DNA of 64,000 nt from Ensifer sp. LC163. Its GTDB lineage: Bacteria; Pseudomonadota; Alphaproteobacteria; Rhizobiales; Rhizobiaceae. This document shows positions 44,335-52,986 of this stretch, piece by piece (the stretch's first letter is position 1; each line of letters opens with the position of its first letter). The notes beneath the pieces were generated by a model, which worked only from the letters and a program-made list of their open reading frames with translations, was not told the DNA's origin and did not search any database. A program made the translations under genes and the position numbers. The stretch is from NCBI RefSeq assembly GCF_001695855.1, contig NZ_MBSS01000002.1:111327-175326 (forward strand), read 5' to 3'.

Positions 44335-45328
44335 TTTCGCCCGCACCCATGCGACGGAAGTTGCGCTGCTCGCCGTCATCGCTGTCATCTGCACAGTGCT
44401 GTCGTTTGCCACCGCCAATTTCTTCTCGCTCGGCAACGCCTTCGATCTCCTGAACACGAGTTCGGTCAACATCATCTTCGCCGTCGGCCTGCTCGTCGTC
44501 CTCATCGCCGGCGGCATCGACATCTCCTTCGCGGTCGCTGCCTCGGTCGTGCAGTACGGCACGGCGATCGCGCTCGGCTGGATCGGTGGCGGCGGCTGGC
44601 TCTCCGGCCTCGTCATCGCCGGGTCGCTCGGCATTTGCCTCGGCGCGATCAACGCGCTGCTGATCCACCGCTTCCGCATCATCTCGATCGTCGCGACAAT
44701 ATCGACCTTCAACATCTATTTCGGCCTGCTGATGTTCTTCACCAAGGGCGTGTCGATCTACGACTTGCCGGAATGGCTGACGGATCGCGTCGTGTTGTTC
44801 GAGCACGAAATGGCCGACGGCAGCTGGATCGAGATCACCCTTCCGGTGCTGGTGATGGTGCTTTGCGTCATCGCCACCTGGGTGCTGATCACCCGCACGA
44901 CCACCGGTCGGCAACTCTATGCCTTCGGCGACAATCCGGAGGGTGCGCGCCGCTTCGGCATCAACATCGGTGCCATGCAGTTCATCGCCTTCGGCTGGCT
45001 CGGCCTGATGGCCGGCATCGGCGGGCTGGTGCAGGCGCACTACGCGCAGGAAGTCGTGCCGAATGCGCTCTACGGGCGCGAACTCGACGTACTCGCGGCA
45101 GTCGTTCTCGGTGGCGCAAGGCTTGGTGGCGGCAAAGGCTCGGTGCTCGGCTGCGTGCTCGGCGTGCTCCTGATCGCGATCACCCAGAACGGCCTGAACC
45201 TGATGGGCGTTTCTCCCTTCGCCTTCAAGATGATTGTCGGCGCCATCATTCTGATCGCCATCACCCTTTCCAACACCAGCATCGAACGGCTTCTGCCCTT
45301 CGTAAGCCAGAAAGGCGCACGCCGATGA
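44327..45328 (+). CDS. Sugar ABC importer permease 1 (RbsC type)
   Basis: 333-residue inner-membrane permease with about nine helices and the BPD_transp_2 segments GLLVVLIAGGIDISFA and GRQLYAFGDNPEGARRFGINIGAM. Overlaps the ATPase gene by eight bases and the second permease by four. Forms a heterodimeric pore with permease 2. Confidence 0.93.
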   Translation: MRSFARTHATEVALLAVIAVICTVLSFATANFFSLGNAFDLLNTSSVNIIFAVGLLVVLIAGGIDISFAVAASVVQYGTAIALGWIGGGGWLSGLVIAGSLGICLGAINALLIHRFRIISIVATISTFNIYFGLLMFFTKGVSIYDLPEWLTDRVVLFEHEMADGSWIEITLPVLVMVLCVIATWVLITRTTTGRQLYAFGDNPEGARRFGINIGAMQFIAFGWLGLMAGIGGLVQAHYAQEVVPNALYGRELDVLAAVVLGGARLGGGKGSVLGCVLGVLLIAITQNGLNLMGVSPFAFKMIVGAIILIAITLSNTSIERLLPFVSQKGARR

Positions 45329-46323
45329 CACGCTTATCGGATCGCCTGAAGGCATGGTTCGGACCGGAAATGGCGGGGCCGGGGTTGGCGCTGGTCGCCG
45401 TGATCCTGGTGTTCGGCCTCGCGTCGCCGCAGTTCCTGAGTGCCGCGACCTTCGGCTCGGTTGCGTTCCAGCTTCCCGAACTTGGGTTGCTGACCTTGGC
45501 GATGCTGCTGCCGATCCTGACCGGCGGTTTGAACCTTGCGGTGACCTTCACCGCCAATATCGCCGGCCTGACGCTTGCCTGGGTCCTGCAGGCGAATGGC
45601 GGAGCCGATGCCGGCGCCGGTGCTTTCGCGCTCGGTTGCATCCTCGCTGTCATGGTCGGTGCCGCAAGCGGCGTCGTCATGGGCCTGGTCATTGCCTTTA
45701 CCCGCGCGCACCCGATCCTCGTTTCGCTGTCGATGATGATCTTCCTGCGCGGCCTTGGCGAGTTTCTGACGCGCGGCGGCGATGTCTCCGGCTTCCCGGC
45801 CTTCATCGGGCCGCTCGGCCACGGCTCGATCGCGGGCATACCGGTGCCGCTGATCGTCTTCATCGTCTGCGTGCTGGCCTGGCATGTGCTGTTGACCCGA
45901 ACCAAGCTCGGCTTCAACACCTATATGATCGGCTCCAATCTCGAGGCGACGCGCTATTCCGGCATCAATACCCGCAAGGTGATTGTCCTCGTCTACACGC
46001 TCTCAGGGGCGATGTGCGCCATTGCCGGCATCATCATGCTGGCGCGGTTCAACTCGGTGCGCATCGGCCACGGCGAATCCTATCTCCTGATCACGGTGCT
46101 GGCCTGCTTCCTCGGCGGGGTCAATCCGTTCGGCGGTTTCGGCCGGGTCATTCCGGTATTCGTGGCGCTTGTCGTGCTGCAATTGTTGTCGTCCGGGCTC
46201 AATCTGATCGGTGCCAACCAGCATCTGGCCACCGCGGTCTGGGGCCTGCTGCTCGTCGGCGTCATGGTGCTGCGCTTCGCCGCCTCCAAGTTCAAGATTT
46301 CATTTGTCAGAAAAGGAACGTGA
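45325..46323 (+). CDS. Sugar ABC importer permease 2 (RbsC type)
   Basis: 332-residue inner-membrane permease, same family as permease 1, with LAMLLPILTGGLNLAVTFTANIAGL and GFNTYMIGSNLEATRYSGINTRKV. The start overlaps the previous stop as ATGA and the epimerase gene follows two bases after its stop, so transport and catabolism are one transcript. Confidence 0.93.
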   Translation: MTRLSDRLKAWFGPEMAGPGLALVAVILVFGLASPQFLSAATFGSVAFQLPELGLLTLAMLLPILTGGLNLAVTFTANIAGLTLAWVLQANGGADAGAGAFALGCILAVMVGAASGVVMGLVIAFTRAHPILVSLSMMIFLRGLGEFLTRGGDVSGFPAFIGPLGHGSIAGIPVPLIVFIVCVLAWHVLLTRTKLGFNTYMIGSNLEATRYSGINTRKVIVLVYTLSGAMCAIAGIIMLARFNSVRIGHGESYLLITVLACFLGGVNPFGGFGRVIPVFVALVVLQLLSSGLNLIGANQHLATAVWGLLLVGVMVLRFAASKFKISFVRKGT

Positions 46324-46325
46324 TC

Positions 46326-47174
46326 ATGCAGGGTTTTGGCGTCCATACGAGCATGTGGACCATGAATTGGGATCGGTCCGGTGCCGAGCGGGCAGTCGCC
46401 GCGGCGGTCAAGTACAAGGTCGATTTTATCGAGATCCCCATGCTCAATCCGCCGGCTGTCGACACCGCCCACACCAAGGCGCTCTTGGAGAAAAACAAGC
46501 TGCGCGCGGTCTGCTCGCTCGGCCTTCCCGAGCACGCCTGGGCTTCCGTCCGGCCGGATGCCGCGATCGAGCACTTGAAGATCGCGATCGACAAGACGGC
46601 TGATCTTGGCGGCGAAGCGCTGTCCGGGGTCATCTATGGCGGCATCGGCGAGCGCACCGGCGTTCCGCCGACCGAGGCTGAATACGACAACATCGCCCGC
46701 GTGCTGACGGCTGCGGCCAAGCACGCCAAGACGCGCGGCATCGAACTCGGCGTCGAGGCGGTGAACCGCTACGAGAACCATCTGATCAACACCGGCCGGC
46801 AGGCCGTCGACATGATCAAGCGGGTCGGAGCCGACAATGTCTTCGTGCATCTCGACACCTACCACATGAACATCGAGGAAAAGGGCATCGGCACCGGCAT
46901 TCTCGATGCGCGCGAGCATATCAAATACATCCACCTCTCCGAGAGCGACCGCGGCACACCGGGCTATGGCAACTGCGCCTGGGATGAGATCTTCGCGACG
47001 CTTGCGGCGATCGGCTTCAAGGGCGGGCTTGCCATGGAGAGCTTCATCAACATGCCGCCGGAAGTCGCCTATGGCCTCGCCGTCTGGCGACCGGTCGCCA
47101 AGGACGAGGAAGAAGTGATGGGCAACGGCCTGCCGTTCCTGCGCAACAAGGCCAAGCAATACGGGCTGATCTAG
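46326..47174 (+). CDS. Ketose 3-epimerase (D-tagatose/D-psicose 3-epimerase family)
   Basis: TIM-barrel enzyme of 282 residues that inverts C3 of free ketoses. The four metal ligands are visible as Glu144 (GVEAVNRYEN), Asp177 (LDTYHMNIEE), His203 (IHLSES) and Glu238 (AMESF); their spacings of 33, 26 and 35 are identical to those of the Pseudomonas D-tagatose 3-epimerase site (152, 185, 211, 246). It would convert an imported ketose, or the oxidation product of a polyol, into the epimer taken by the FGGY kinase. Natural substrate unknown. Confidence 0.9.
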   Translation: MQGFGVHTSMWTMNWDRSGAERAVAAAVKYKVDFIEIPMLNPPAVDTAHTKALLEKNKLRAVCSLGLPEHAWASVRPDAAIEHLKIAIDKTADLGGEALSGVIYGGIGERTGVPPTEAEYDNIARVLTAAAKHAKTRGIELGVEAVNRYENHLINTGRQAVDMIKRVGADNVFVHLDTYHMNIEEKGIGTGILDAREHIKYIHLSESDRGTPGYGNCAWDEIFATLAAIGFKGGLAMESFINMPPEVAYGLAVWRPVAKDEEEVMGNGLPFLRNKAKQYGLI

Positions 47175-47228
47175 AGGGACGGCGATCCGGCCTTTGGCGG
47201 CCCGAAAAGTGACGGGAGGCGCGGCATC

Positions 47229-48674
47229 ATGCCAACACCATCACGCAACGAGCAGGGCACGATAGCGGTGCTTGACGTCGGCAAGACCAACGTCAAGCTC
47301 AACGCCGTCACGGCGGATGGTATCGTGCTTGAGACGCTCAGCATCCCCAATCCGGTGCTGCCGGGCCCGCCCTGGCGCCATCACGATCTCGGCGCCATCG
47401 GCGATTGGATGTTCTCAAGCCTCGGCCAACTCGCCCGGCGCCACCCGCTTTCGACCTTCGTCGCCTCCGGGCATGGTTCCGGCGGCGTGCTCGTCGGTGA
47501 CGATCCGCAGCGCGGCGACGGCACGGCCCTGCCGATGATCGACTACGAACAGCCGTTGCCTGAGGTTATCCGCGCAGGGTATGCCCCGCTATCCGGCTCG
47601 TTCTTCGATCGCGGCAGCGCGATGATGCATGCGTCGACGCATCAGGCACGGCAACTCTACTGGATGCAGGAGCGCGAGCCCGAAGCTTTTTCACGGGCAC
47701 GCTGGTATCTCGGCCTGCCGCAATACTGGGCCTGGCGGCTCTCCGGCGTGGCGACCTCAGAGACGAGCCTGCTCGGAGCGCAATCGCATCTCTGGAACGT
47801 GGCGGAACGGCATTTCGCGCCGATCGTCGAGGCGCGTGGCTGGCGCAGGCTGATGCCGCCCTTTGCCCAGGCCTGGCAGGACCTCGGGCCGGTGCGCGCG
47901 GCTTTGGCGCGCCGTCATGGCTTGCCGCAAGAGCTTCGCGTCCTTGTCGGCGCTCACGACAGCAGCTTGAACCACTATCGCTATCACGCCGCCGGACTGA
48001 GCGATTTCATCGTCATCTCCACCGGCACCTGGATTGTCGGCTTCTCCGGGCAGACGCCGCTCGACCGGCTCGATGAAGACAGGGGCATGACCTTGAACAG
48101 CGACATCTTCGGCAATCCGCTCGGCGGTGTGCTGACGATGGGCGGACGCGAATTTTCATACGTGGCGGGTCAGGAGCCGCCGGACGGGCCTGTGCCCGAA
48201 CAGATCGTCCGGCGGTTGATCGCCGAGCGCATCATGGCGCTGCCTTCCTTCGGCGACGACAATGGCCTGTTTCCCGGTAGTGCCGGACATGGGCATATCA
48301 CCGGGCCGAAGCCCGAGACTGCGATGGAGCGCAAGGCACTGGCGCTGCTTTATTGCGCGCTCCTGACCGCCGAATGCGTCGAGGCTTTGGGCGCAGGGCC
48401 ATCGGTCGTGCTGGACGGCAACTTCCTGCGCGATCCGCTCTATGCCCGCCTGGTCGCGGCTCTGCTGCAGGACCGGCAGGTCCGGTTCAATCTCGATGCC
48501 TATGGCGTCGCGTCCGGTGCGGCCCTGCTCGCCGGCCAACGCACACGGGCACGGCCGGCGCCGCTTGCCCTGGCCGAGGTTGCCGATATCGCACCGCTGA
48601 CCGCGGCAATTTCCGACTACGCCGCGCGATGGCGCGCGACTGCGCGTGTGCACGCCGAACCTGTTTTTCACTGA
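47229..48674 (+). CDS. FGGY-family sugar kinase (rhamnulokinase/fuculokinase-like)
   Basis: 481 residues, ASKHA fold: first phosphate loop LDVGKTNVKLNA, second HDSSLNHYRY, and adenosine region VISTGTWIVGFSG. It should phosphorylate the ketose made by the epimerase, most likely at C1 given the class II aldolase next to it. Resembles the rhizobial RhaK branch, but no rhamnose isomerase or mutarotase is present. It follows the epimerase by 54 bases. Confidence 0.88.
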   Translation: MPTPSRNEQGTIAVLDVGKTNVKLNAVTADGIVLETLSIPNPVLPGPPWRHHDLGAIGDWMFSSLGQLARRHPLSTFVASGHGSGGVLVGDDPQRGDGTALPMIDYEQPLPEVIRAGYAPLSGSFFDRGSAMMHASTHQARQLYWMQEREPEAFSRARWYLGLPQYWAWRLSGVATSETSLLGAQSHLWNVAERHFAPIVEARGWRRLMPPFAQAWQDLGPVRAALARRHGLPQELRVLVGAHDSSLNHYRYHAAGLSDFIVISTGTWIVGFSGQTPLDRLDEDRGMTLNSDIFGNPLGGVLTMGGREFSYVAGQEPPDGPVPEQIVRRLIAERIMALPSFGDDNGLFPGSAGHGHITGPKPETAMERKALALLYCALLTAECVEALGAGPSVVLDGNFLRDPLYARLVAALLQDRQVRFNLDAYGVASGAALLAGQRTRARPAPLALAEVADIAPLTAAISDYAARWRATARVHAEPVFH

Positions 48675-48694
48675 CACTTCGAAAGGAAAGTCCG

Positions 48695-49390
48695 ATGAGC
48701 CAGCCCGACATTCTCACTCTTCGCCATGAGATGGTGGATATCTGCCGCCGGATGAATTCGAGCGGCATCAACCAGGGGACGGCCGGCAACCTTTCGGTGC
48801 GGATCGGCGATGGCTTCCTCGTCACGCCATCGTCGCTCGCCTACGACACGATGCAGCCGGAAGATCTGGTCGAGATGGATTTTGGGGGCAACTACACGGG
48901 CCCTCGGCCATCGTCCGAATGGCGGTTCCACCGCGACATCCTGCGCGAGCGCACGGATATCAACGTGGTTCTTCATTGCCACTCCATCTATGCGACCACG
49001 CTGGCCTGCCATCACAAGACCATCCCGAGCTTCCACTATATGACGGGCATTGCCGGTGGAACGACGATCCGCTGCGCCGAATATGCGACCTTCGGAACCC
49101 AGGCGCTTTCCAACAACGCGCTCGTGGCACTCAAGGACCGTACCGCCTGCCTTCTCGGGCAGCATGGTCAGATCTCGCTCGGCAAGACGCTGGAATCGGC
49201 GTTGTGGATGGCGATCGAAATCGAGACCCTCTCGCGCATGTATGTCCAGGCTTTGACGCTCGGCGAGCCCCCGGTCCTGCCCGACGATGAGATGGAGCGG
49301 GTGATCGCCCAGATGCGCCGGATGAGCTATGGCCAGGCCCCGGACGACGAGGGCGTCAACGACATCGCTCGCCCGCGGGTCGCAAGCTAA
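48695..49390 (+). CDS. Class II aldolase (L-fuculose-phosphate aldolase-like)
   Basis: Zinc aldolase of 231 residues cleaving a ketose-1-phosphate into DHAP and an aldehyde. Catalytic Glu75 (SSEWRFH), zinc ligands His94 and His96 (VLHCHSIYA) and His157 (LLGQHGQIS) are all in place; NQGTAGNLSVRIGDG is the phosphate loop. ATG at 48695 follows GAAAGGAAAG. Third enzyme of the epimerase-kinase-aldolase chain. Aldehyde product depends on the unknown sugar. Confidence 0.9.
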   Translation: MSQPDILTLRHEMVDICRRMNSSGINQGTAGNLSVRIGDGFLVTPSSLAYDTMQPEDLVEMDFGGNYTGPRPSSEWRFHRDILRERTDINVVLHCHSIYATTLACHHKTIPSFHYMTGIAGGTTIRCAEYATFGTQALSNNALVALKDRTACLLGQHGQISLGKTLESALWMAIEIETLSRMYVQALTLGEPPVLPDDEMERVIAQMRRMSYGQAPDDEGVNDIARPRVAS

Positions 49391-49473
49391 CGGTAGACCC
49401 GTCTTGTCTCGCTGCCGATGCGGCGCTATCAGCGACGTCAGTCGCAATCAGGCACCGGAGAGACGAGCGTTCC

Positions 49474-50061
49474 ATGGCGAGCCCCGATATGTCACCCCTT
49501 GGTCATGGGCCGAAATTCCCTGGCTCGATTGTCGTCATGGGCGTCTCCGGCAGCGGCAAGACCTCTGTCGGCAAGGCGGTCGCTGCGGCTTGCGGTTATC
49601 GCTTCATCGAAGGCGATGCCCTGCATCCGGACGTCAACATTGCCAAGATGTCCGCCGGCATCCCGCTCACCGATGAGGACAGATGGCCCTGGCTCCGGGA
49701 AATCGGTCGGCAGCTTTCCCAAGGTGCCGAACCGCTCGTTGTTTCGTGTTCGGCATTGAAGCGGAGTTATCGCGCTTTGTTGCGCGACAGTGCGGGTGGA
49801 GATCTGGCCTTCGTCTATCTCCATGGCAGCCGCGACGTTCTCGCAGGCCGAATGCACCACCGCGAAGGGCATTTCATGCCGGCCTCGCTGCTCGACACGC
49901 AGCTGGCGACGCTTGAAGAGCCGATCGGCGAGCCTTTGACGGTCGTCGCCGATGTCGATCAATCCGCCGCCGACGTGGTCAAGGCGACGCTGGCGGCGCT
50001 CGGCGGCTTGGCATCGTCGAGCACTGGGGCGTCAGGTGATGCTGGTTTCGGCCAGCGTTAG
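49474..50061 (+). CDS. Gluconokinase-like P-loop kinase (GntK type)
   Basis: 195 residues: P-loop GVSGSGKTS, then FIEGDALHPDVNIAKMSAGIPLTDEDRWPWL, the GntK signature, and CSALKRSYRALLR. Phosphorylates D-gluconate at C6 in characterised members. Placed 84 bases after the aldolase, it may serve the same pathway with an aldonate or polyol substrate, or be independent. Its TAG stop overlaps the TAA of the convergent TIM-barrel gene (shared TTAG). Confidence 0.88.
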   Translation: MASPDMSPLGHGPKFPGSIVVMGVSGSGKTSVGKAVAAACGYRFIEGDALHPDVNIAKMSAGIPLTDEDRWPWLREIGRQLSQGAEPLVVSCSALKRSYRALLRDSAGGDLAFVYLHGSRDVLAGRMHHREGHFMPASLLDTQLATLEEPIGEPLTVVADVDQSAADVVKATLAALGGLASSSTGASGDAGFGQR

Positions 50062-50741
50062 GCCGTTTTTGTCATCAACGCCCTGATCTCCAGCAGCTGC
50101 TGCGTCAGCCCCGGCAGGGATGCCGGAAAAGCACCGTCGAGGGCTGCGGTGCCGACCGTGAAGCCGGCGGCGCCGTTGTCAATGGTGGCTTGTATGCGGG
50201 CCGCCCTGTCGATCGACCCGGCGACGATCACCGGCTTTTGCACGGCTCCGCACACCGCCCTGATCAAGGCCGGCACGTCGGTTTCGGCGCGGTAGGCAAG
50301 AAGGTCCAGCCCATGGACGCCATCGTGGCCCGCCAGATCGATGGCGCTGGCCGTGATGTCTTCGATCGAGCCTTCCAATATGCTCGGATGTCCGGTGATC
50401 CGGACGGGAAAGGGAGAATATCTGATGCCGGTCCCCTCGATCAGCGGAAGCACGTCGGCGACATGCGTGCCACCGAGCAGGTGGTCGACGTCAAGTTTGA
50501 TCGCTGCCCGGACGGAGGCGATTTCGCTGTCGCGATCAAGCGACACCACTTCAAGGTAGCTTAGCGCACCGCTTTCCTTGATTGTCCGGTTGAGAGCGGC
50601 AAGCTCACCAAACGGCAGCCCGATATCCTTGAAGCCGATATGTCGCACGCCCGCAGCGAGCGCCGTCTGCAAGTGGATGGCAGCGTCCGATACGGTACGA
50701 TCGTTGCGCGTCAGCATGAAAATGAAATCTGGTTCGGACAT
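50058..50741 (-). CDS. Unassigned TIM-barrel (HisA-like) protein of the four-carbon acid-sugar cluster
   Basis: 227-residue soluble protein. Repeating alpha/beta pattern with a C-terminal phosphate-binding turn VIVAGSIDRAARI ... GFTVGTAAL, like HisA/NanE-type barrels. Other conserved-looking strands are GVRHIGFKDIGLP, YLEVVSLD, DHLLGGTH, SPFPVRITGHPSILEG and GVHGLDLLAYR. The ATG at 50741 is four bases after pdxA2 stop, so it is in the same operon as the kinase and dehydrogenase. I know no assigned activity; a step on a four-carbon phosphate or its tautomer is the natural guess. Confidence 0.8.
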   Translation of the reverse strand: MSEPDFIFMLTRNDRTVSDAAIHLQTALAAGVRHIGFKDIGLPFGELAALNRTIKESGALSYLEVVSLDRDSEIASVRAAIKLDVDHLLGGTHVADVLPLIEGTGIRYSPFPVRITGHPSILEGSIEDITASAIDLAGHDGVHGLDLLAYRAETDVPALIRAVCGAVQKPVIVAGSIDRAARIQATIDNGAAGFTVGTAALDGAFPASLPGLTQQLLEIRALMTKTA

Positions 50742-50745
50742 GTTG

Positions 50746-51747
50746 TCACTCCTGTTCGTGCGCCGCAGTTGCGAGGCGCACGGCATAGTCGATTGCGGTT
50801 TCGAGGCTCGACGGGTCTGCGATCCCGCGTCCGGCGATGTCGAAGGCGGTTCCGTGATCGGGGCTGGTGCGGACGAACGGGAGACCGAGCGTGATGTTCA
50901 CGCCCTTCTCCAGTCCCAGATACTTGACGGGTATGAGCCCCTGATCGTGATACTGCGCGACCACCACGTCGAACCGGCCGTTTCGCGCCTGCATGAAGAC
51001 GGTGTCGCCAGGCCATGGGCCGCTCGCATCGATGCCTTCTCGTCGCGCGGCTTCGATCGCCGGTGCGATGATGGTGGTCTCCTCGTCGCCGAACAGGCCA
51101 CGTTCTCCTGCATGAGGGTTGAGGCCGGCGACTGCGATCCGCGGCGCTCTTATGCCGAGCGCCCGCCCACCTTGATGTGCGAGCCGGATCGCTGATAGCT
51201 CGGCATCGAAATCCACCCGTCGTATCGCCTCAAGAAGGGAACAATGGATGGTGACGAGAACCGTTCGAATATCCTCATTGGCAAGCATCATCGCGACACG
51301 TGTTGCGCCGACCCGCTCGGCAAGGATCTCCGTATGGCCGGGGTGGCCGATGCCCGCGGCGGCAAGAGCTTCCTTATGGATTGGTGCCGTAACAATGCCA
51401 GCAACAGTACCCGTCTCGGCCAGATCGATCGCCCGCGCGATCGCGTCATAGGCAGCCTTGCCGCTGACCCGATTGACTGTTCCGACCGGAGGCAGCGCGT
51501 CGAGCGAAGATGAAGCAATCAGGTTGACGATCCCATCCGCAAACACTGCCGCCTGAAGGTCTTGAACAGGGTTGAGGCGGGTTGTGGCGTCGATCTCCGC
51601 AAGGGCATGCCGCATGATGAGTGGGTCGCCGACCACGAAGCAGCGTCGATTGTTCTCCCTGTTGCGCAATGCTTTGGCGATGATTTCGGGACCGATGCCT
51701 GAAGGATCGCCCATGGTGATGGCGATGGGGCGTTCAGCGTGGTTCAT
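50746..51747 (-). CDS. pdxA2: PdxA2-type 4-phospho-D-threonate/erythronate dehydrogenase
   Basis: 333 residues of the PdxA family: ITMGDPSGIGPEII, TAPIHKEAL, GIGHPGHTEILAE and AQYHDQGLIPVKYLG (metal-binding histidines). In the family branch paired with DUF1537 kinases, it oxidises and decarboxylates 4-phospho-tetronate to DHAP. The start overlaps the kinase stop as ATGA; the long frame to 52140 is an overlap with the kinase gene and not used. Vitamin B6 synthesis (PdxA proper) is less likely given the neighbours. Confidence 0.9.
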   Translation of the reverse strand: MNHAERPIAITMGDPSGIGPEIIAKALRNRENNRRCFVVGDPLIMRHALAEIDATTRLNPVQDLQAAVFADGIVNLIASSSLDALPPVGTVNRVSGKAAYDAIARAIDLAETGTVAGIVTAPIHKEALAAAGIGHPGHTEILAERVGATRVAMMLANEDIRTVLVTIHCSLLEAIRRVDFDAELSAIRLAHQGGRALGIRAPRIAVAGLNPHAGERGLFGDEETTIIAPAIEAARREGIDASGPWPGDTVFMQARNGRFDVVVAQYHDQGLIPVKYLGLEKGVNITLGLPFVRTSPDHGTAFDIAGRGIADPSSLETAIDYAVRLATAAHEQE

Positions 51748-52907
51748 GGACGTGATCCGTTTGAAAGTTGTCGTGCCGCATTCAGGAGCGTCGCCGGTGT
51801 GCCGAAGCCCCCGGCCTTCAAAGCGATGACGAGCGGTTGCTCTGGTTCGCGCATCGCGTATCCGGCGGGAAATCCCGGCTCGAGTTCCCCGGTGAGATTG
51901 AAGCTTTTGATGGAAAGGCGCTGCAAAAGGGCGTCCATGGTTTCGCCGCCGGAGGCGATCACAGCGTCGAAGCGCTGCCGTCGGAGCGCTGCATTGGCCT
52001 CGTCGATGAGCCTGGGCAGCACCCTCCCTGCATCGGTCTCGCGCGAAACCGGCGCTTGGAGACAGGCGATCTGAGCCTGTTCGGTTATGTCGGATGCCCG
52101 GCTGGCGATGGCGACGCCGCCTGCGCCAAGCGCGCGGCATTGTTCGTGGCTGGTCCTGTTTGCGCTTCCAACGACGATGAGAACGCGTCGTATTGGCGAG
52201 GCTGGCGTCTCAGGTCCGGTGAATGTTGCGTGCGCCGTCAGGCTGGCAAGCGCCAGGGCCATGCCGGGGGAGCCGACCCACAGTGCCGGCTCCATCTGCG
52301 CGAGACACGCCACTCTTTGATTCAGTTTTTCCTGGCTGTCGGCATCGACAATGACGACGCGGGTACTCGCAGCCGCCGCACGAACCTCCGCGTCACTCAT
52401 CTCGACCGTTAGCAGGGCAGGGACCCCCAGTGCCGGGTCGACGAGGTCGCGGATGCAGGATGTGTGTGCGGGGTGGATCGGATCCTGAGCGTATCCGGTA
52501 TCCGCAACGGGCCTTCCATCAAGCAACTGGATCGCTCCGGCTGTCGTGCGTCCTGCAGCCGGAAAGGCCGGGGCGACCACCAGCCGCATCCGCCGACTTG
52601 CCTGGAAGGCCGCGAGAATCTCCGCCCTGACGTGGCCGCGTAACGTCGAGTCCACGGTCTTGTAGAGGGTACGATCTCTATCAAACGCCGAGACGGCTCT
52701 TCTTGTCGCGTCCGCAGCATTGGTCTCCGTCATGCTGCGGCTGCCGGTATCGACTGATACGACGGCTGCATCGTCGCCCGTTGCTGCGCGGCGATAGATG
52801 CACGGCTTGTGGCCCCGCGTCAGGAACGGGCTCGCCCCGTCCGCTGCACTTGTGAGGTCGTCGGCGATGACGCCGATGCGGTTGAAAATGTCACCAATGT
52901 TTTCCAT
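51744..52907 (-). CDS. dtnK: DUF1537-family four-carbon acid-sugar kinase (DtnK-like)
   Basis: 387 residues with the N-terminal substrate domain (GVIADDLTSAADGASPFLTRG, VVSVDTGSRSMT, YKTVDSTLRGHV) and a C-terminal nucleotide domain (VIASGGETMDALL). DUF1537 kinases phosphorylate D-threonate, D-erythronate or 3-oxo-tetronates at O4. Pairing with PdxA2 and absence of OtnI/OtnC favour direct D-threonate (or erythronate) kinase. ATG at 52907; ribosome site weak. First gene of a three-gene operon divergent from the LysR gene. Confidence 0.9.
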   Translation of the reverse strand: MENIGDIFNRIGVIADDLTSAADGASPFLTRGHKPCIYRRAATGDDAAVVSVDTGSRSMTETNAADATRRAVSAFDRDRTLYKTVDSTLRGHVRAEILAAFQASRRMRLVVAPAFPAAGRTTAGAIQLLDGRPVADTGYAQDPIHPAHTSCIRDLVDPALGVPALLTVEMSDAEVRAAAASTRVVIVDADSQEKLNQRVACLAQMEPALWVGSPGMALALASLTAHATFTGPETPASPIRRVLIVVGSANRTSHEQCRALGAGGVAIASRASDITEQAQIACLQAPVSRETDAGRVLPRLIDEANAALRRQRFDAVIASGGETMDALLQRLSIKSFNLTGELEPGFPAGYAMREPEQPLVIALKAGGFGTPATLLNAARQLSNGSRP

Positions 52908-52963
52908 GGCCGTAAAGCTAATGTCCGTAGACGTTGGAAAAAAAGCGATATGATCTGACCTGT

Positions 52964-52986
52964 ATTGGTGATAAATCATCACCAAT
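52964..52986. promoter_or_regulatory. LysR operator overlapping the lysR start codon
   Basis: Perfect inverted repeat ATTGGTGAT (52964-52972) and ATCACCAAT (52978-52986) with a five-base spacer; its core TGATAAATCATCA has the T-N11-A form of LysR sites. It lies 57 bases upstream of dtnK and its last two bases are the A and T of the presumed lysR ATG, so the regulator message may be leaderless. Confidence 0.75.
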
